Of a stretch of 64,000 nt of DNA, positions 25,442-37,509 are shown in pieces. Below the pieces are notes generated by a model that saw only the letters and a list, made by a program, of their open reading frames with translations, had not been told where the DNA came from and did not search any database. Every line of letters begins with the position of its first letter. The first letter of the stretch is position 1. The translations under genes were made by a program, and so were the position numbers. Source of the DNA: Lingula anatina (taxonomy: Eukaryota > Brachiopoda > Lingulata > Lingulida > Lingulidae); contig NW_019773513.1 in NCBI RefSeq assembly GCF_001039355.2, positions 1,260,366 through 1,324,365 on the forward strand, in the 5' to 3' direction.

Positions 25442-27206
25442 CAGTGTGTCCACATTGTCCGTGTTTGTACACACTCCCGATCAATACATCCGTCGGGACC
25501 CTTCAGTCCAAGGCGACTGTCGCCTTAATCACGTCTCACTTCAGTATGGGTAACAGGTTAACGCTAGAACGTAACGTATTCACTCTCGCCCCACCTCTCC
25601 CTTGCAGCTATTTTACATGTACACCGATTTTATGTTAGTGTGTCGGATTCGCTAGGCTGACTGAACCATACGGGCGTTCTCGCACAGTACTTATTTCTGT
25701 CAGTTTAAGTGGGCTATTCTCTAACCTGTCAGTCAAGCGTTCATAAGCCAATCTGCCCACTTGGTGTTTCATTCCGCTGCCGTGACTCGCTAAGGATCAT
25801 TGTCGTAAATCTCAATTGATTGTTTTACGCCGCTAGAGGGCGTTTGAAAAAAGTAACGTTTCACGTCTCGTGAATAAGCACGGAGTTAAAATTTAGGGGA
25901 AAAGGGGTCATTTTTGAAGCAAAGGATTTAAGAAAGTGAAAGGAGATTGTCAAACTACATGTAACAAGCATATGAGTAAAATCACAATGCAAAACCTAGG
26001 CCAAATCAATTTCAATTGATTTTGTTAGGAAATGTGCATATTTGTATAGTTCTTTTATTTACACTTAGAGAAATTTTAACATACCAAAACAATAATAACG
26101 CTGTATTCATAATTATTTGATATGCTTTGCAAAAGAGCTGCCACACCCTCTATCAAACAAAGGCCTTTGCAAATGGCACGTACAACTTGAATTGATATTC
26201 AAACTGAATTACGCAAAAAGTCTTTTGGCCATTTCATTTACAGTATAACATCAAAATGACCATGCTCCCAAAAGAAAGTAACCAATGAAAATGTCGATAT
26301 GCACAGCCAACTAAACAAATGTATGGCCTAGACATTTCTGTGTGGGGTGGGTGCATGTTGTTTCATTCAGCCAGTCAGCTCTAGAATACAAACAAGGAAT
26401 AACCCCCAATAAATAGGCCTATACAAATTACACAGGAGTTCGACTTCGGCGTGACGTGAATTACAAAAAAAAAAATAAATAAAAATAAAATAAATAAATA
26501 AAATACTTGGACTTTCTGTTATAGTATAAAGCAATGATATCAATATGAATTCCAATTGCCCAAGCCCCAGCCAATGAACTTGACCAACACACAATGATGG
26601 AGCGCCACGTAGGAAGCATTGTGTACAAACCCCTGTTTTATGTCAACATTGACATTTTTTCACTTGGCGGCTACGTGTATTGTACTGTCAAATGTCCCTA
26701 TATCGATTTCATAAATATGTTAGTTTGGAGGGTGGGCGCGGTGCGACAGGATTACTCTCATAATGACTGAAAATACTGAATCTACAGATAAAGATATGTG
26801 TAATAGCTATTATGAGTTGTTTTATATGTCTAAGACATTAAAGGGAAAGGCATAGTCAACTTCAAAAATGAATAGTTCTTTCATTCGCAACGTATCGACA
26901 CCATCTATTTAATACACTTAGCGCAAATGTTTTCTGTGGTGTGCGCTTATAACATTTATGTCATCAAAAATAATAATTCATATGAGAATTTAAGACATCC
27001 GTGTTTACGCAATACGCTGACCGCTTTAAAGGCTAGTTGCGTTTGAGATTATCTAAACCTTTTTAAAGTCGTGACCGACACGGGGACCGATCCTTGCGCA
27101 TACCAATTAATGCTTTAAGGGCCAATATACACCCTCGATCTTGAGTTAATCATGAGATTTCAAAGACTTTCATCACTGATAGAATATGGTCACATTTTAC
27201 ATCAAG

Positions 27207-27766
27207 GCCACATTCCCATCCGACCCCATCGGTCCACGTGGATCGACCCAACTCCGCGGACACTCACGCTGAATGAAATCAGTTTAATGGATTATCGTGC
27301 CACCTCCTTGCGTTAGTCAGAATACAGAAAAGCTGGGCCCAGTTTTATAAAGGACGTTTGGCACTAACCAGTGTTTGACTTTAACCAGTGGATAAATTCT
27401 ACTAAACCCCGTTAACTAAACGACGGATGAAATTGTGTTTCATAAACAGTGTTTAAACAGACCGTTGCTTAATTTACCTTTAAATAATTATTTTATCCAG
27501 TTAAACACTGGCCAGTTAACTAATTGGCTATTTGAACACTGTGTATGAAACACAATTTAACCATCTTTTAGTTAATGGGTGTTAGGAGAATTTATCCACT
27601 GGTTAGTGCTAAACGTCCTTTATAAAACTGGGCCCTGGTGATTATATGCGAATGCGTTGAAACAAGAAGAGATGTGTCATTCAGTTAAGCTGATTGCACT
27701 CGGCGAGTGTCCCCGCAGAGTAGGGTGGAGCCACGTAGACCGATCGTGTCTATGGGAATAGGGTCT
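27207..27766. mobile_element. Degenerate MITE interrupted by a second MITE
   Basis: Left end ATTCCCATCCGACC and right end TCTATGGGAATAGGGTCT are diverged inverted copies of the family seen at 33010-33230 and 36973-37200. Inner strings such as CAACTCCGCGGACACTCACG are mirrored on the right side. The element is split by 27335-27635. Confidence 0.65.
27335..27635. mobile_element. MITE with GGGCCCAGTTTTATAAAG terminal inverted repeats
   Basis: The termini are inverted copies over roughly 40 bp (GGGCCCAGTTTTATAAAGGA). The interior is AT-rich and has no ORF. Nested in the older element 27207-27766. Confidence 0.88.
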
Positions 27767-29435
27767 ATAAGAAACAGAAAACGTTTAATGTGATAAGTGG
27801 AAATTTATGTGATGCCGGCTGACACTAAGATGAAACAGTCACAATGCAGGCGTAGTGAGTGACTGATGCTTTAATAATTTAATGGTATAATTTACGAATA
27901 AACGTAAAAAATTAATGGGATACTCTAATGGCACGACATTTAGAAAAGCTGCAGAGCATTTTGTCCTTTTGGCCATTTTTATCAGTTTAACTAATGATAG
28001 GTAAAGCTAGACCATGCAATTGTTTTTTTTAGCTTCATTGAACAAGATCACCTCAACATAGAACAGAATGCTAATTTAAACCTATCATTGTTAGCTAAAA
28101 GTAACTTTACAAATCATGTTGAATGCATCTTTTTTCCGATGGCAGCTATGTTGTTAATGTCACGGTGTTTTATACGACGCCAGATAAAAACCGGAACGCG
28201 CTGCCGGTATTTGATGCAGGTGTGGTAAATTTTGCGGTTAAAATTTTGGGGAAAATCATAAAAAACGGGAAGATATATCAGTGAAACAAAGGGCGTCAAC
28301 AGCGGTCAAGAATGGATGAGCGACGAGAGAAGTTTTTATCTGGCACGATTATCAATCGCGCCAGACCGTGGCTGATACTTGGCCTCCCCTTTTTTTTTAA
28401 ATAATTATACTCATATTTTTTAATGATGTCATTAAATATGTTATGAAAATCTCAGTGATTTGAAAGGAAGATAATTTGTCCCATGCCCAGTAAACAAACA
28501 TAAAATATTGGTCAAAAATGAAGTCTAGATATCTAATTGATAATTTTTTAGATAAAGGATCGTCGCGCGTCAAGCGTTCGTAATTTATTACGACGGAAAC
28601 TGTTAAGTATCCGCTCGTGCGGATCTCTGACCACTAGAATTATCTTAAATAAAATCACCACTTAATTTCTCCGTGGATCATCCAGATTCATAACCTTTGT
28701 ACATAACCTTTGCACGGTACATTAAGCAGAAGCATTAATTTTGTTTATATTGTTTTTATTGATATCATCCAAAAGAGAAGAGTCAGTATGTTAAATGCAA
28801 GGGACAATTTATTTGATTTTGGTGAATTAAAATTTTCTCTTTTTTTACGCACAATATATCCTTTTTATGTGTTCCTTACGTTCTATTTTCTCCTCGTAAG
28901 CGAATAAATTACCACACTTCAACAAAACTGAGAACAAAAGCTAAGCATGTTACCCCTCAGCTAAGCCAAGCTAAGAAATAACGGGACTTTTAACTATGCT
29001 TCGGAGCTTGCCTGTTTAAAGAGATAGGCTGTAGTAGATAATTATGGGTCGTCACCACTCACATCTTCAAAACTTCCCCAGAGCAATGACAGCGTCACTG
29101 TCCCTGTCATTTAAAAACGATAAATACGAGCATTTGTTCACCACATTCATTGGTGTTTAAAATGTGTCAAACAAAACAAATTGCTCCTCGGTGTAAATTG
29201 TAGCGCCCGCACACCCTGGAGCTCGTTGTATTCACGTTGTATTTAAGGTTGACAATAAGGGCCAGTTCAGTGAGGTTGTACTTCTTTTCCCGTTTGATAT
29301 TAACGAGCAGCCAACTTTACTGTCTGTCTTGTTAATGACAAGCATCTGTGAGGGACGGTTAAAGTGACCAGGCCGTCGCGGACGCTACAGCCTGATCTTC
29401 TCCACTGGACAACCTTAAGAACCACTCACAACTGG

Positions 29436-29493
<58 letters not shown>
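29436..29493. repeat. (AAT)n microsatellite
   Basis: About 58 nt of trinucleotide repeat. Confidence 0.95.
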
Positions 29494-31792
29494 TTCTTTA
29501 AAATTGTTAATTTATGAAGATTTATTTATGTCTAAAACCCATCCATTTTAAAAAGTTCAGTAAATTTTACATAAGAACAAGTTATTAAGAACACAAGTAC
29601 CAAGATACGGAAAAAATATTAAGGACAATTAAGATTCTAGATCAAAACAGCCTAATATTTGTTCTAACATAACAAAAAGGTTAAACAATAAATATCACCT
29701 CAGCATGACGTAATTGGGCATTTATATATAGACAAACTGAACTAGCACAGGTAATAGTGATTTTAGTAGTGTTCGGAATTTTAGTACTAGGCAGAATGAA
29801 GCCACATGCACGAACGTCACATTCCCTCTCAAAGAAAAAACACAACTCAATAGTCTCAACCGTCTCAACTACTGCAATATGGTGATATCGGATTCTTGTG
29901 CATTTACTTACGCTTCAACGCTCTTTGCAAATGGTATTACATATAAAATCAAAAGCTACAAAATTAATTTAAATACAATGAAGAACAAATGAAAGCTAAA
30001 AGAGTAAATCAACTATTGAATTGTCTACATATTAGCTTTTTGAACATCTATAGAAACTATCATAATTGTGGTGGTAAAAAGGTCAATTGTTTCTGTATAG
30101 ACTACATTTTTCTCCGAAATCGCTATTATGTAAAATAAGAACGCCCAGGGCTGCATTTACTCTATGTGCTCTTTTTTCTTAAGTCCCTAGAGTCTACATG
30201 TTGTCATTTCCCTTCCTGCTTATAATAACCTGGATTAAGATGGGTGACATACAAGTGCCACGAAATTATCTCAATGTGTGCGTCGTGATAGACGTGTACA
30301 ACGTTCCTCGTGTAGTCTGTTCTACAAAGTACACAAGGCAAGGAATTGTTTGATTGCCAATAATCTAGTGATGATGCACTAATAATGGGGCGAAGTAAGA
30401 CTTTTAAAGGTATTTAATGCATATGGTGAAGGGCGGATCCAGGATTATTTGAAGAGGTCGGGGTCCGAGGATGCGATGTCGACCCATTTGAGAGCCCTGA
30501 AAAAAATTGGTATTTTAGAGGGTTAACGGTGCCATTTAGTACGGTTTAGAACTATGATTGAGCTGGTCAAAATCATTTCAAGCAGGGACCGTTGGTGTGA
30601 TTTTTTTTCAGGACTCCCTGCCCCCCCCCCCCCCTCTAGAGCCGCCACTGCAGTGTATTATACAGCGCAGGTGCTTACATGTGTTATTGGGGGGGGGGGG
30701 GGTTTAAACGGTAGATCTAGACACTCGACACTAAGGAAAGGTTTGTTAAATGTTTGCCCCTGCCTCTGCCTTCAGTATATCGGATCGGTCACTGTTACTG
30801 ACAGGAATTAACTTTCGACCATTCGATCAAGCAAACGAAATGATATCACACATGAGCACTCTGAGACATATCGCTGAGCTTGTCTACTTGAATAATACAA
30901 CGTAAAACAAAGGTATCTAACTCCTTAGTAAAACCCCATAACAGCATTATTATTCACTGCACACGCAGGATTATGATTTATGACAGAATACACGTAGTGC
31001 TTATTTATAGACCTATGGAATCTCGTGGTACTCTTTATTTTAATTTAAAAATGATATCTCAGTTTCATTATGACATTTAATGTGCTGCTTCCTGTTTCTT
31101 GTGTAACCCCCACATATCTCCATCACTTCAAATTTTCAGTATTTTCTTATCACATCATCCGTCCCACAAGAGCAGCACAAATATTCGCTTTCTATACCTG
31201 TCATGGTGTGTACTCATAAAAGTGCAGATATGCTAAAGTGCGTTGGCATAAAAATGACATTTTCTTCTAATTAATAAACCGGTCATTGTAGTTATATATG
31301 AAAGTTATCACCCAAGCAGCATCGCACTTGGTTCATTAAATAAAGAGAAGGGTGAATTTTTAAGACGAGTGACGTCACACACGTCGCTTCACCGCCCGTT
31401 CTATCGTAGTCCACGTGAACTCGTGTTTACTTGGAAACCAAAGGAAATTAACAACGACAAACAGAAAAAGCGACAAGCGCGCTGACCGCCTGACCTCGTG
31501 GGTTTATTTGTAAAGCTAGTCCCAATCTGCTAAGATTAAAGACGGAAGAATTTGAACAATAAATTCCTCTGCTATGAGGTTCATGATTCACTGATGTCAT
31601 AAAACCACCGGTCTCAGGTCCGTATGAGGGACGTCGCTCCGGATTTTTCCTATGAAAAACAGTAAGAGGCGGTGATTGATGCAGTACACAGTCTAGTTTC
31701 ATCACGCATAATACTCATCTGATATTGAGAAAGGTTTGAGACACTACTTTAGATGTCCGCAAGAAACGACGATGAAAAAATAAACTCCCAAT

Positions 31793-33761
31793 ATGGCATT
31801 GGATGAAGGTAATGATCTCTCTCTATCTCTCTCTCTTTGTGTATATATATATGTGTGTCTGCGTGCGTGCGTGCGCGCGTTCTCGAGTACGATTATCACG
31901 ACATGTTGATATCTTTCGTCGTCTCAGTACAGAAATGAGTGTGGCAGTATTAGCCTACATGTTGTATCAATGTTTGCTGAATGCTGGAGAATTAGGCAGA
32001 TATAGATCGACAGATTATTTCTTCGTCTGACTTGAAGATAATTAGATGCCCTTGGCCATAGATGAAGCATATTTAGAATGCTTTTTAATACATTCTGAAA
32101 CTGTTCATTCCTCTTTTCTATGACTTAAAGATTTTAAATGTACTAGTGATTATTATTTAAAGTAAGTGTCGCTTTACTGAGGAGCAGACCACTTTCATTA
32201 AAATGAATAATGCGAGTTAACCGGACTTCTGTCGTAGCAAAACATATTGTTTTCATTATTAAAGACAATACGCCTACTCCAAATAAAAAAGTCATTGGGC
32301 GGAAGTTAAGACAAAAAACTTTATTATGCAGAATCGAAAGCAAACCTTACAAAGCCGGAAGTTGACTGTCCTGGCACGTGTGACCTGGACACCGGGGCAG
32401 TGGCGGCAGGTGTCGCCACCAGCGTCCTCTGTCTCGCTATCGTCGCCATGTTTGCGTTACTTTGGTGGCGGCGGAGGGATTGTTTAAAGAGGTAAAATTT
32501 GTAACATTTGATTTTTAGTCAGCTCCCATGTTCTTAATTGTGACTACTTTGAAAATAATTAATTTTCGGAATACAATTACTGATAAATCGCCAACGCATC
32601 TGAACATTGTGATGTTAATGTCCGATTTCTTTATTATTTTAAGGAGAGTGAAATACGTTTTAATTATAATTGTTGAAAGCTGCTTAATATGGTAAAAGTA
32701 AAGTGAAATTTAAGTCATACAAACTTTATGACTTTTGCTTCTTTTATTTTTATTTATTATTATTGCTTCTTAATAGTACTTTTCCTATCTTATCTTTATT
32801 CCTAATCATTAAGAAACTCAATCTTTACAGAATCATTTTAAATGTAATTTCACTATGTAAATAGTTCTTTAAGAATCACTTCATCTAATTGTGTCTTTCT
32901 GGATATTAAATTTCAGTTGTTTCAGAAGAATTCTGCCTACAGGGAGGAGGAATACGTCTACCGAGTTGCCTGTATGTATCGGGAAACACCAGATCTAAAC
33001 GATCTTTAAGACTCCATTCCCAGAGATTAGATCGATCCAACTAGATCGACCTAACTCCCTGGGGGTTCACGATCACGCTAAATAGCTATCAGCCGAGTGG
33101 GCACAAAAGTTAATTACCCCCTTACAGCTTGTAGTAGGCGGGACGGACATTTCAGCCGGATTATCTGACAGTAATCTAGAGAGACTCCCCACGGGGATAG
33201 ATCGATCTAAAATCTATGGGAATGCGCCCTAAAACATTTCATTATGCAAGGAGAGGAAATGAACACGAGTAACATTAGTAATTAGATAATAATAACAAAC
33301 ATGAGTAAATAATACGTTTAACTGAGACCAGTTTCACTAAAGAACTGGAGTTATTATAACATTATACCTCTATTATAACATTACACCTTTATTAATTTTA
33401 ATTTCATTAGCTTCATTTACAACTTTCTCCACACGCCATGACTTATAAAATGAAAGCTGTGGGTTGAGATTCACTTTCCTTTTCTCTCTGACTCCGCCTT
33501 TAAGGGATCATGCTCNCGCGCGCAAGGTTATTAAACTATCGTTCTTCATTTAATGATCCAACTCCGAGGGGACTCTCGCTGAATGCAATCAGTTTAACAT
33601 ATTTTTCTGCTCAACGCCAGGAGTTGAATAGTTTTCTTGGGAATGAGCCCATGGTTTACGTTGTATTTCTGATATTGCTCAAAATTGTTGTTAAGAATTT
33701 TAGTTTTAACATGTTGTAAGCGGCATCTTGTCTGTGCTAAGAGATGGTGTGTTTACCTCTA

Positions 33762-33831
<70 letters not shown>

Positions 33832-34673
33832 TCTGTAATTAGTCATCTTTCTGGGTTGCTTAGCACTGTGACAAGGATTGGCATTGTTTGTTTTTATTGT
33901 TAATAAAAGTTTTAACATGTTTAAAAACTAAAAATTTGTTAACATAGATTTGTTAAAATGCCTTTTGGGATGGAGTGCACAAAAATGACTGCCACCAACA
34001 ATTTTTGTTATTTTTTCAGGATTATCGACACAGAGGGGGCGGTAACGGCCGTGAGGTGAGACTTCAGTCTGTTAAGGGTAGTCCAGTAAAGACATCCATA
34101 TCAGCGCCCACTCAACCAAACGTGGGGGCCGTGGAAAAGGGTACACGTCATGGAAACATACACGACAACACAAAACCAAATAAAGTGATGGCAATAGCCC
34201 AAATGCTGGAGGAAGGAATAACAACTAGTGAAAATCGTGCAGCAAGCACGATATTTAGAGAAAACTCGCTATACACGCCAACAGACGGCGTTATGTGCGC
34301 CTCAGAAACATCCACATTTCCCCCTCAGAGCGAGTCACGTGAGTACAAAAAGGGCGGGGTACCTGTCCGTGAAACTGTTGGACCAATCAGTGACCAAGAA
34401 AATGAGCATGAAAGTGACTGCTACGAGTACTCATACGCGGGAAACCCATGCCCGGCTATTTTTGGGGTTGTAAAACATTCTCTAAATACGGACCCAGACA
34501 CCGCACAAACGAGCGAGTCAATATATTATTACAGTGACGTGTGCCAAATGACGGACCAGCCATCTTGTGATGGTGATCGACAGATCTCTTGTGATGATTC
34601 TGAACCCTATTATCTTGAGCTTATTGGTAATCCCACTGATGGTAGAGCGGATGCAGAACATATTTATGAATAA
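31793..34673 (+). CDS. Single-pass membrane protein with long Tyr-containing tail (unrecognised)
   Basis: Proposed exons: 31793-31808, 32332-32491, 32917-32971, 34020-34673. The last three are well supported by AG/GT sites and matching phase. The first, a 16-nt start exon, rests on phase and proximity only. Together they give 885 nt, or 294 residues. Features in order: a short N-terminal segment with an NLT glycosylation sequon and a C-x3-C pair, one helix (AVAAGVATSVLCLAIVAMFA), a stop-transfer WWRRR, and a hydrophilic tail of 217 residues. The tail has tyrosine clusters (SIYYYSDV, EPYYLEL, DCYEYSY) and ends EHIYE. Adaptor or kinase interaction is possible but inferred. Upstream ectodomain exons may have been missed. 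Confidence 0.55.
32332..32491 (+). CDS. Transmembrane exon of the unrecognised membrane protein
   Basis: Acceptor TTATTATGCAG, donor AAAGAG|GTAAAA. Encodes NLTKPEVDCPGTCDL, then about 23 hydrophobic residues and WWRRRDCLKR. GC content is clearly higher than the flanking introns, as expected for coding sequence. Confidence 0.8.
32917..32971 (+). CDS. Short juxtamembrane exon
   Basis: Acceptor AAATTTCAG, donor GCCT|GTATGT. Encodes SCFRRILPTGRRNTSTELP in phase with both neighbours. Confidence 0.65.
33010..33230. mobile_element. MITE, ATTCCCAGAGATTAGATCGATC family, copy 1
   Basis: Left terminus CATTCCCAGAGATTAGATCG is mirrored by TCGATCTAAAATCTATGGGA on the right. The interior matches 36973-37200 closely (CGACCTAACTCCCTGGG, TAGTAGGCGGGAC). 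It lies in the intron before the tail exon. Confidence 0.85.
33768..33827. repeat. (TA)n microsatellite
   Basis: About 60 nt of TA between TAATTA flanks. A lone N at 33516 upstream marks an ambiguous assembly base. Confidence 0.95.
34020..34673 (+). CDS. Terminal exon: cytoplasmic tail
   Basis: A TTTTTTCAG acceptor opens 217 uninterrupted codons starting DYRHRGGGNGRE and ending at a TAA. That TAA overlaps a GAATAAAT that may serve as polyadenylation signal. The composition is polar, rich in Ser, Thr, Glu, Asp and Tyr. No catalytic domain is visible. Confidence 0.82.
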   Translation, partial: DYRHRGGGNGREVRLQSVKGSPVKTSISAPTQPNVGAVEKGTRHGNIHDNTKPNKVMAIAQMLEEGITTSENRAASTIFRENSLYTPTDGVMCASETSTFPPQSESREYKKGGVPVRETVGPISDQENEHESDCYEYSYAGNPCPAIFGVVKHSLNTDPDTAQTSESIYYYSDVCQMTDQPSCDGDRQISCDDSEPYYLELIGNPTDGRADAEHIYE

Positions 34674-35176
34674 ATTTTACATGGGGAAAAATAATTTTTT
34701 CACCCCGCATTTTTTCAAAAGGTTGCTTTGAGTAGTGTTGCCGTGCTTTTTCAATATATGATACGACTGAAAATGACGATCAGACAGTACATTTCATTTA
34801 CTTTACATCCGTGCTTAGAATTGCAATCACAATGCATTAATAATGATGGCATGGTATCATTACGAACTGTTACGATTGAAAGTATACTGCCCACTTTAGA
34901 AAATGTCCCAAGGTCACATTTTCTTAATCATCATCTCAATTGAATAAGACTATACAAAGTCGATATTTTCTTCTAAAATGAACTGGGAGACATGGCGCTC
35001 TGAATGTTACCAAAACATTTAGAACTTACATTGTTTAATTTAAACTGGTATGAAAAACGAATCTAAGTGCAGAGAGATGTCAAACTTTAATTTTAGGGGA
35101 AATTCAATTTAGAAGATATTCCCAGACAAGACACCTTTAGTGAAATTTGTACAGTATAACAAACATTTGTAGTAAT

Positions 35177-35208
35177 CTAAGATCTAATATCCGTTTATGA
35201 GATCTTAG
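35177..35208. repeat. Hairpin sharing its sequence with 19627-19659
   Basis: CTAAGATCTAAT and ATGAGATCTTAG pair with one mismatch. Probably the same small dispersed palindromic repeat. Confidence 0.7.
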
Positions 35209-35595
35209 TAGTAATTGAGGAGCTTCCTTTTATCTGATCATCAGATTTCAGTGGAGTTCTACAGTTCTGTTCACACTCACTCCACCACAGAAAATGTTTA
35301 TCAACAGTTCAAGATTATTTGCTTTAACCAAGTTTATGAAATTAAAAGTACCTGTTTATTTTCATTAATTTATCACCAAGTTGATAAAATGTATTTATTT
35401 TCATAATGCGTGCTAGAGAACGGAAGGCTGCAAAAGCTGATGATATTCAGTGATAGTTAGACTTTTATGCCACATGCTGTGGACCCTGCGGGGTGTTTGC
35501 AATCAACACCATCTAGGCCAAGTGATACCACTAGACTGCACGGTGGGGCAGTCCAGGTAATTGGTTCCTATCACACCTCTCATGTGGTTAATTTC

Positions 35596-36285
35596 TCATA
35601 TATTTTTATAAATCAGTTAATATTTTGGCAGGTCCCTGGGGTCCAAGGGTCTAGTCACCATCACTTTGCCCTTCATGGCCCCTCTGTATAATACCTCCAC
35701 AACATCGATGAAGTCTTGCTTGGTCTTGAAGCTGCCGATGAACGTGGTATGATCTGGTGTGTCGAAAATAACAATGAATATTAAAGGAATGATCTAGATG
35801 CAAGTTACCTTATAAGCCACACATGAAAAAAATATATTTTTACGTGACATTGGTTAGACAGCTCAGTCTAGGGTAGCCCTAGCATTTTTTTCAACTTAGC
35901 CAGATCACTACTTTTTCATCACTCTTTTCTGCAAATGGTTTGAATTTGACTAAACCAAATAAAATAAATCCTATTTTATTTAGCCAATATAAGTCAGTTA
36001 TAGCATTTATATCGGCGAGTGTTTCCCCTGCCCCAGCCAGTAAGATTTTGTAACCCACTGTCTTTAGAAAAAGTCAGAATATATTATGATATGATTAGAA
36101 ACCTTTCAACCCACTCAAATTCAGACCACTCACCCCCAGTCCATCTTCATGTGCTGTCCATTGAAGAAGAAAATGGTGGCAGGTATCAGAGTGATGTCAA
36201 AGTACTGCACATACACCGGGACCTCGTCCACTGCCACACAGTAGATCACCGCCATCTTCCTCAGCTGCTCTGCAGTCTTTGATAG
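35596..36285 (-). pseudogene. TXNL4B: TXNL4B-like exons 2 and 3, copy A (disabled)
   Basis: Exon 2 (36285-36134) encodes [16 protein letters not shown]...[13 protein letters not shown], and exon 3 (35761-35596) encodes [20 protein letters not shown]. These match thioredoxin-like 4B, a DIM1-related U5 snRNP/spliceosome-associated protein of the thioredoxin fold. Two lesions are visible. The AG acceptor before exon 3 has become GA (35763-35762), where copies B and C keep CAG. A TAA at 35619-35617 also cuts the conserved KYELIYKNI end after KY. The N-terminal exon was not found nearby. This is a decayed partial duplicate. Confidence 0.85.
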
Positions 36286-36370
36286 CTGCAAGACAGAAGA
36301 AAGGCATCATTTTATTTTCTATAACTTTATTCATGTGTTGAATAGCACAGTTCTATATATCATACAAGAC

Positions 36371-36780
36371 TAGAAAAGCACTCCGGGAGCGCAGACATCC
36401 GCCAAGGCAGCAAAGTCTTCACCCAATGCCGTTTCACCCCTAAATTTTCATTCTATAATGATTTATTTTTTTGATTTTTGATTATTGACTATTTATTGAT
36501 TATTATTGATCCGGATCACCACCAAAAATCAATCATCTGTTCCTTGGCCCACTTTGACAGTTCCTGAAAATTTCATCAAAATCGGTCCATAACTTAGTTT
36601 TTTAATTTTTGATTATTGATTGATTATTGCTCCAGATCACCACCAAAAACTAATCACTTCTACGTTAACCCATTTCTGACCTACCCTGAAAATTTCATCG
36701 AAATTCATCCTTAACTTTTTTAATTATGTTGATGACAAACAAACAGGGGTGAAAACATAACCTCCTTGGCGGAGGTGATA
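36371..36780. mobile_element. Dispersed repeat bounded by CCGCCAAGGC / CCTTGGCGG
   Basis: Starts AAAAGCACTCCGGGAGCGCA near ATCCGCCAAGG and ends CCTCCTTGGCGGAGGTGATA. Inside it repeats GATCACCACCAAAAA and GAAAATTTCATC twice. It resembles widespread invertebrate repeats, but I do not assign a class. Copy B of the locus lacks it at the equivalent place, so it inserted after the duplication or was lost there. Confidence 0.65.
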
Positions 36781-36972
36781 AAATGAACATTGATAAATGA
36801 ATATGGAAATGAAATACAGAACTCAAATAAGGTTAAGTAATACATCTCAGGATAATTAACTTAAACTGCGGGCATGCTGAAAAGCACTCTATTCAATGAA
36901 ATGTGACAGTCACTTATTCTATGATGGTCTTCCCACCTTCATATGTGCCGTCGCTGCAGTGGCCTAGCTTTT

Positions 36973-37200
36973 AGGGTGCATTCTCAGAGATTTAGATCGA
37001 TCCAGAGATTTAGATTTAGATCGACCTAACTCCCTGGGCGTTCACGCTAAATTGCAGTCAGCCGAGCGTGCACCATAATTGATTACCCCCCTTACAGCTT
37101 TTAGTAGGCGGGACAGACGCTAAAGCTGGCTAAGCTGACAGTAATCTAGTGAGACTCCCCACAGCGATAGATCGATCTAAAATCTATGGGAATGGGGTCT
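36973..37200. mobile_element. MITE, ATTCCCAGAGATTAGATCGATC family, copy 2
   Basis: Termini GCATTCTCAGAGATTTAGATCG and GATCTAAAATCTATGGGAAT form an inverted pair, and the interior is like 33010-33230. Absent from the paralogous place near 58.38 kb. Confidence 0.8.
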
Positions 37201-37249
37201 TATACATTGGAGCTGAGAAACAAGGTTATAAGATACATTTCAGGAAATA

Positions 37250-37509
37250 TATCTTTAAACTGCGGGCATGCTGAAATGAACTCTATTTGTCAAATGGATA
37301 GTGTAAGCTTAATGCTGAAAAAAAAAAATTAAAATCCAAAACCTTTCAAGGTAAATTGCGATCAACAAGGAGACATATATGCAAATGAACATGGCTGTTA
37401 TTGGATGGTTTCTCACGTGGCCCTCTGTTAATAGGCACACTGCAACACTGAAACAGCATTGAGTGAAACAGCCTTGCTACTGGGAGGTCTCATTGCCTGA
37501 TCAGACAAG
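37250..37509 (+). other. Conserved block, possible 5' noncoding exon of EGF gene 1
   Basis: Aligns with 58395-58654 in the second unit and ends in a shared donor (AAG|GTAAGT here, AAGG|GTAAGT there). The following signal-peptide exon has an acceptor-like TTTCATTTATAG, so a spliced 5' leader is plausible. No conserved reading frame was seen. Confidence 0.4.

Larger units (their letters stand above)
25456..31792. other. Intergenic region with repeats only
   Basis: Upstream of CLCA. Holds the nested inverted-repeat elements at 27207-27766, an AAT microsatellite, homopolymer runs near 30625 and 30690, and a TGACGTCA (CRE-like) palindrome near 31371. I could not support any coding exon. Confidence 0.6.

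Noticed and set aside
31803-32030. 75-codon ORF
   Set aside because: Starts in CT/GT-rich low-complexity sequence, and the Cys/Val/Arg-rich peptide reflects the repeat.
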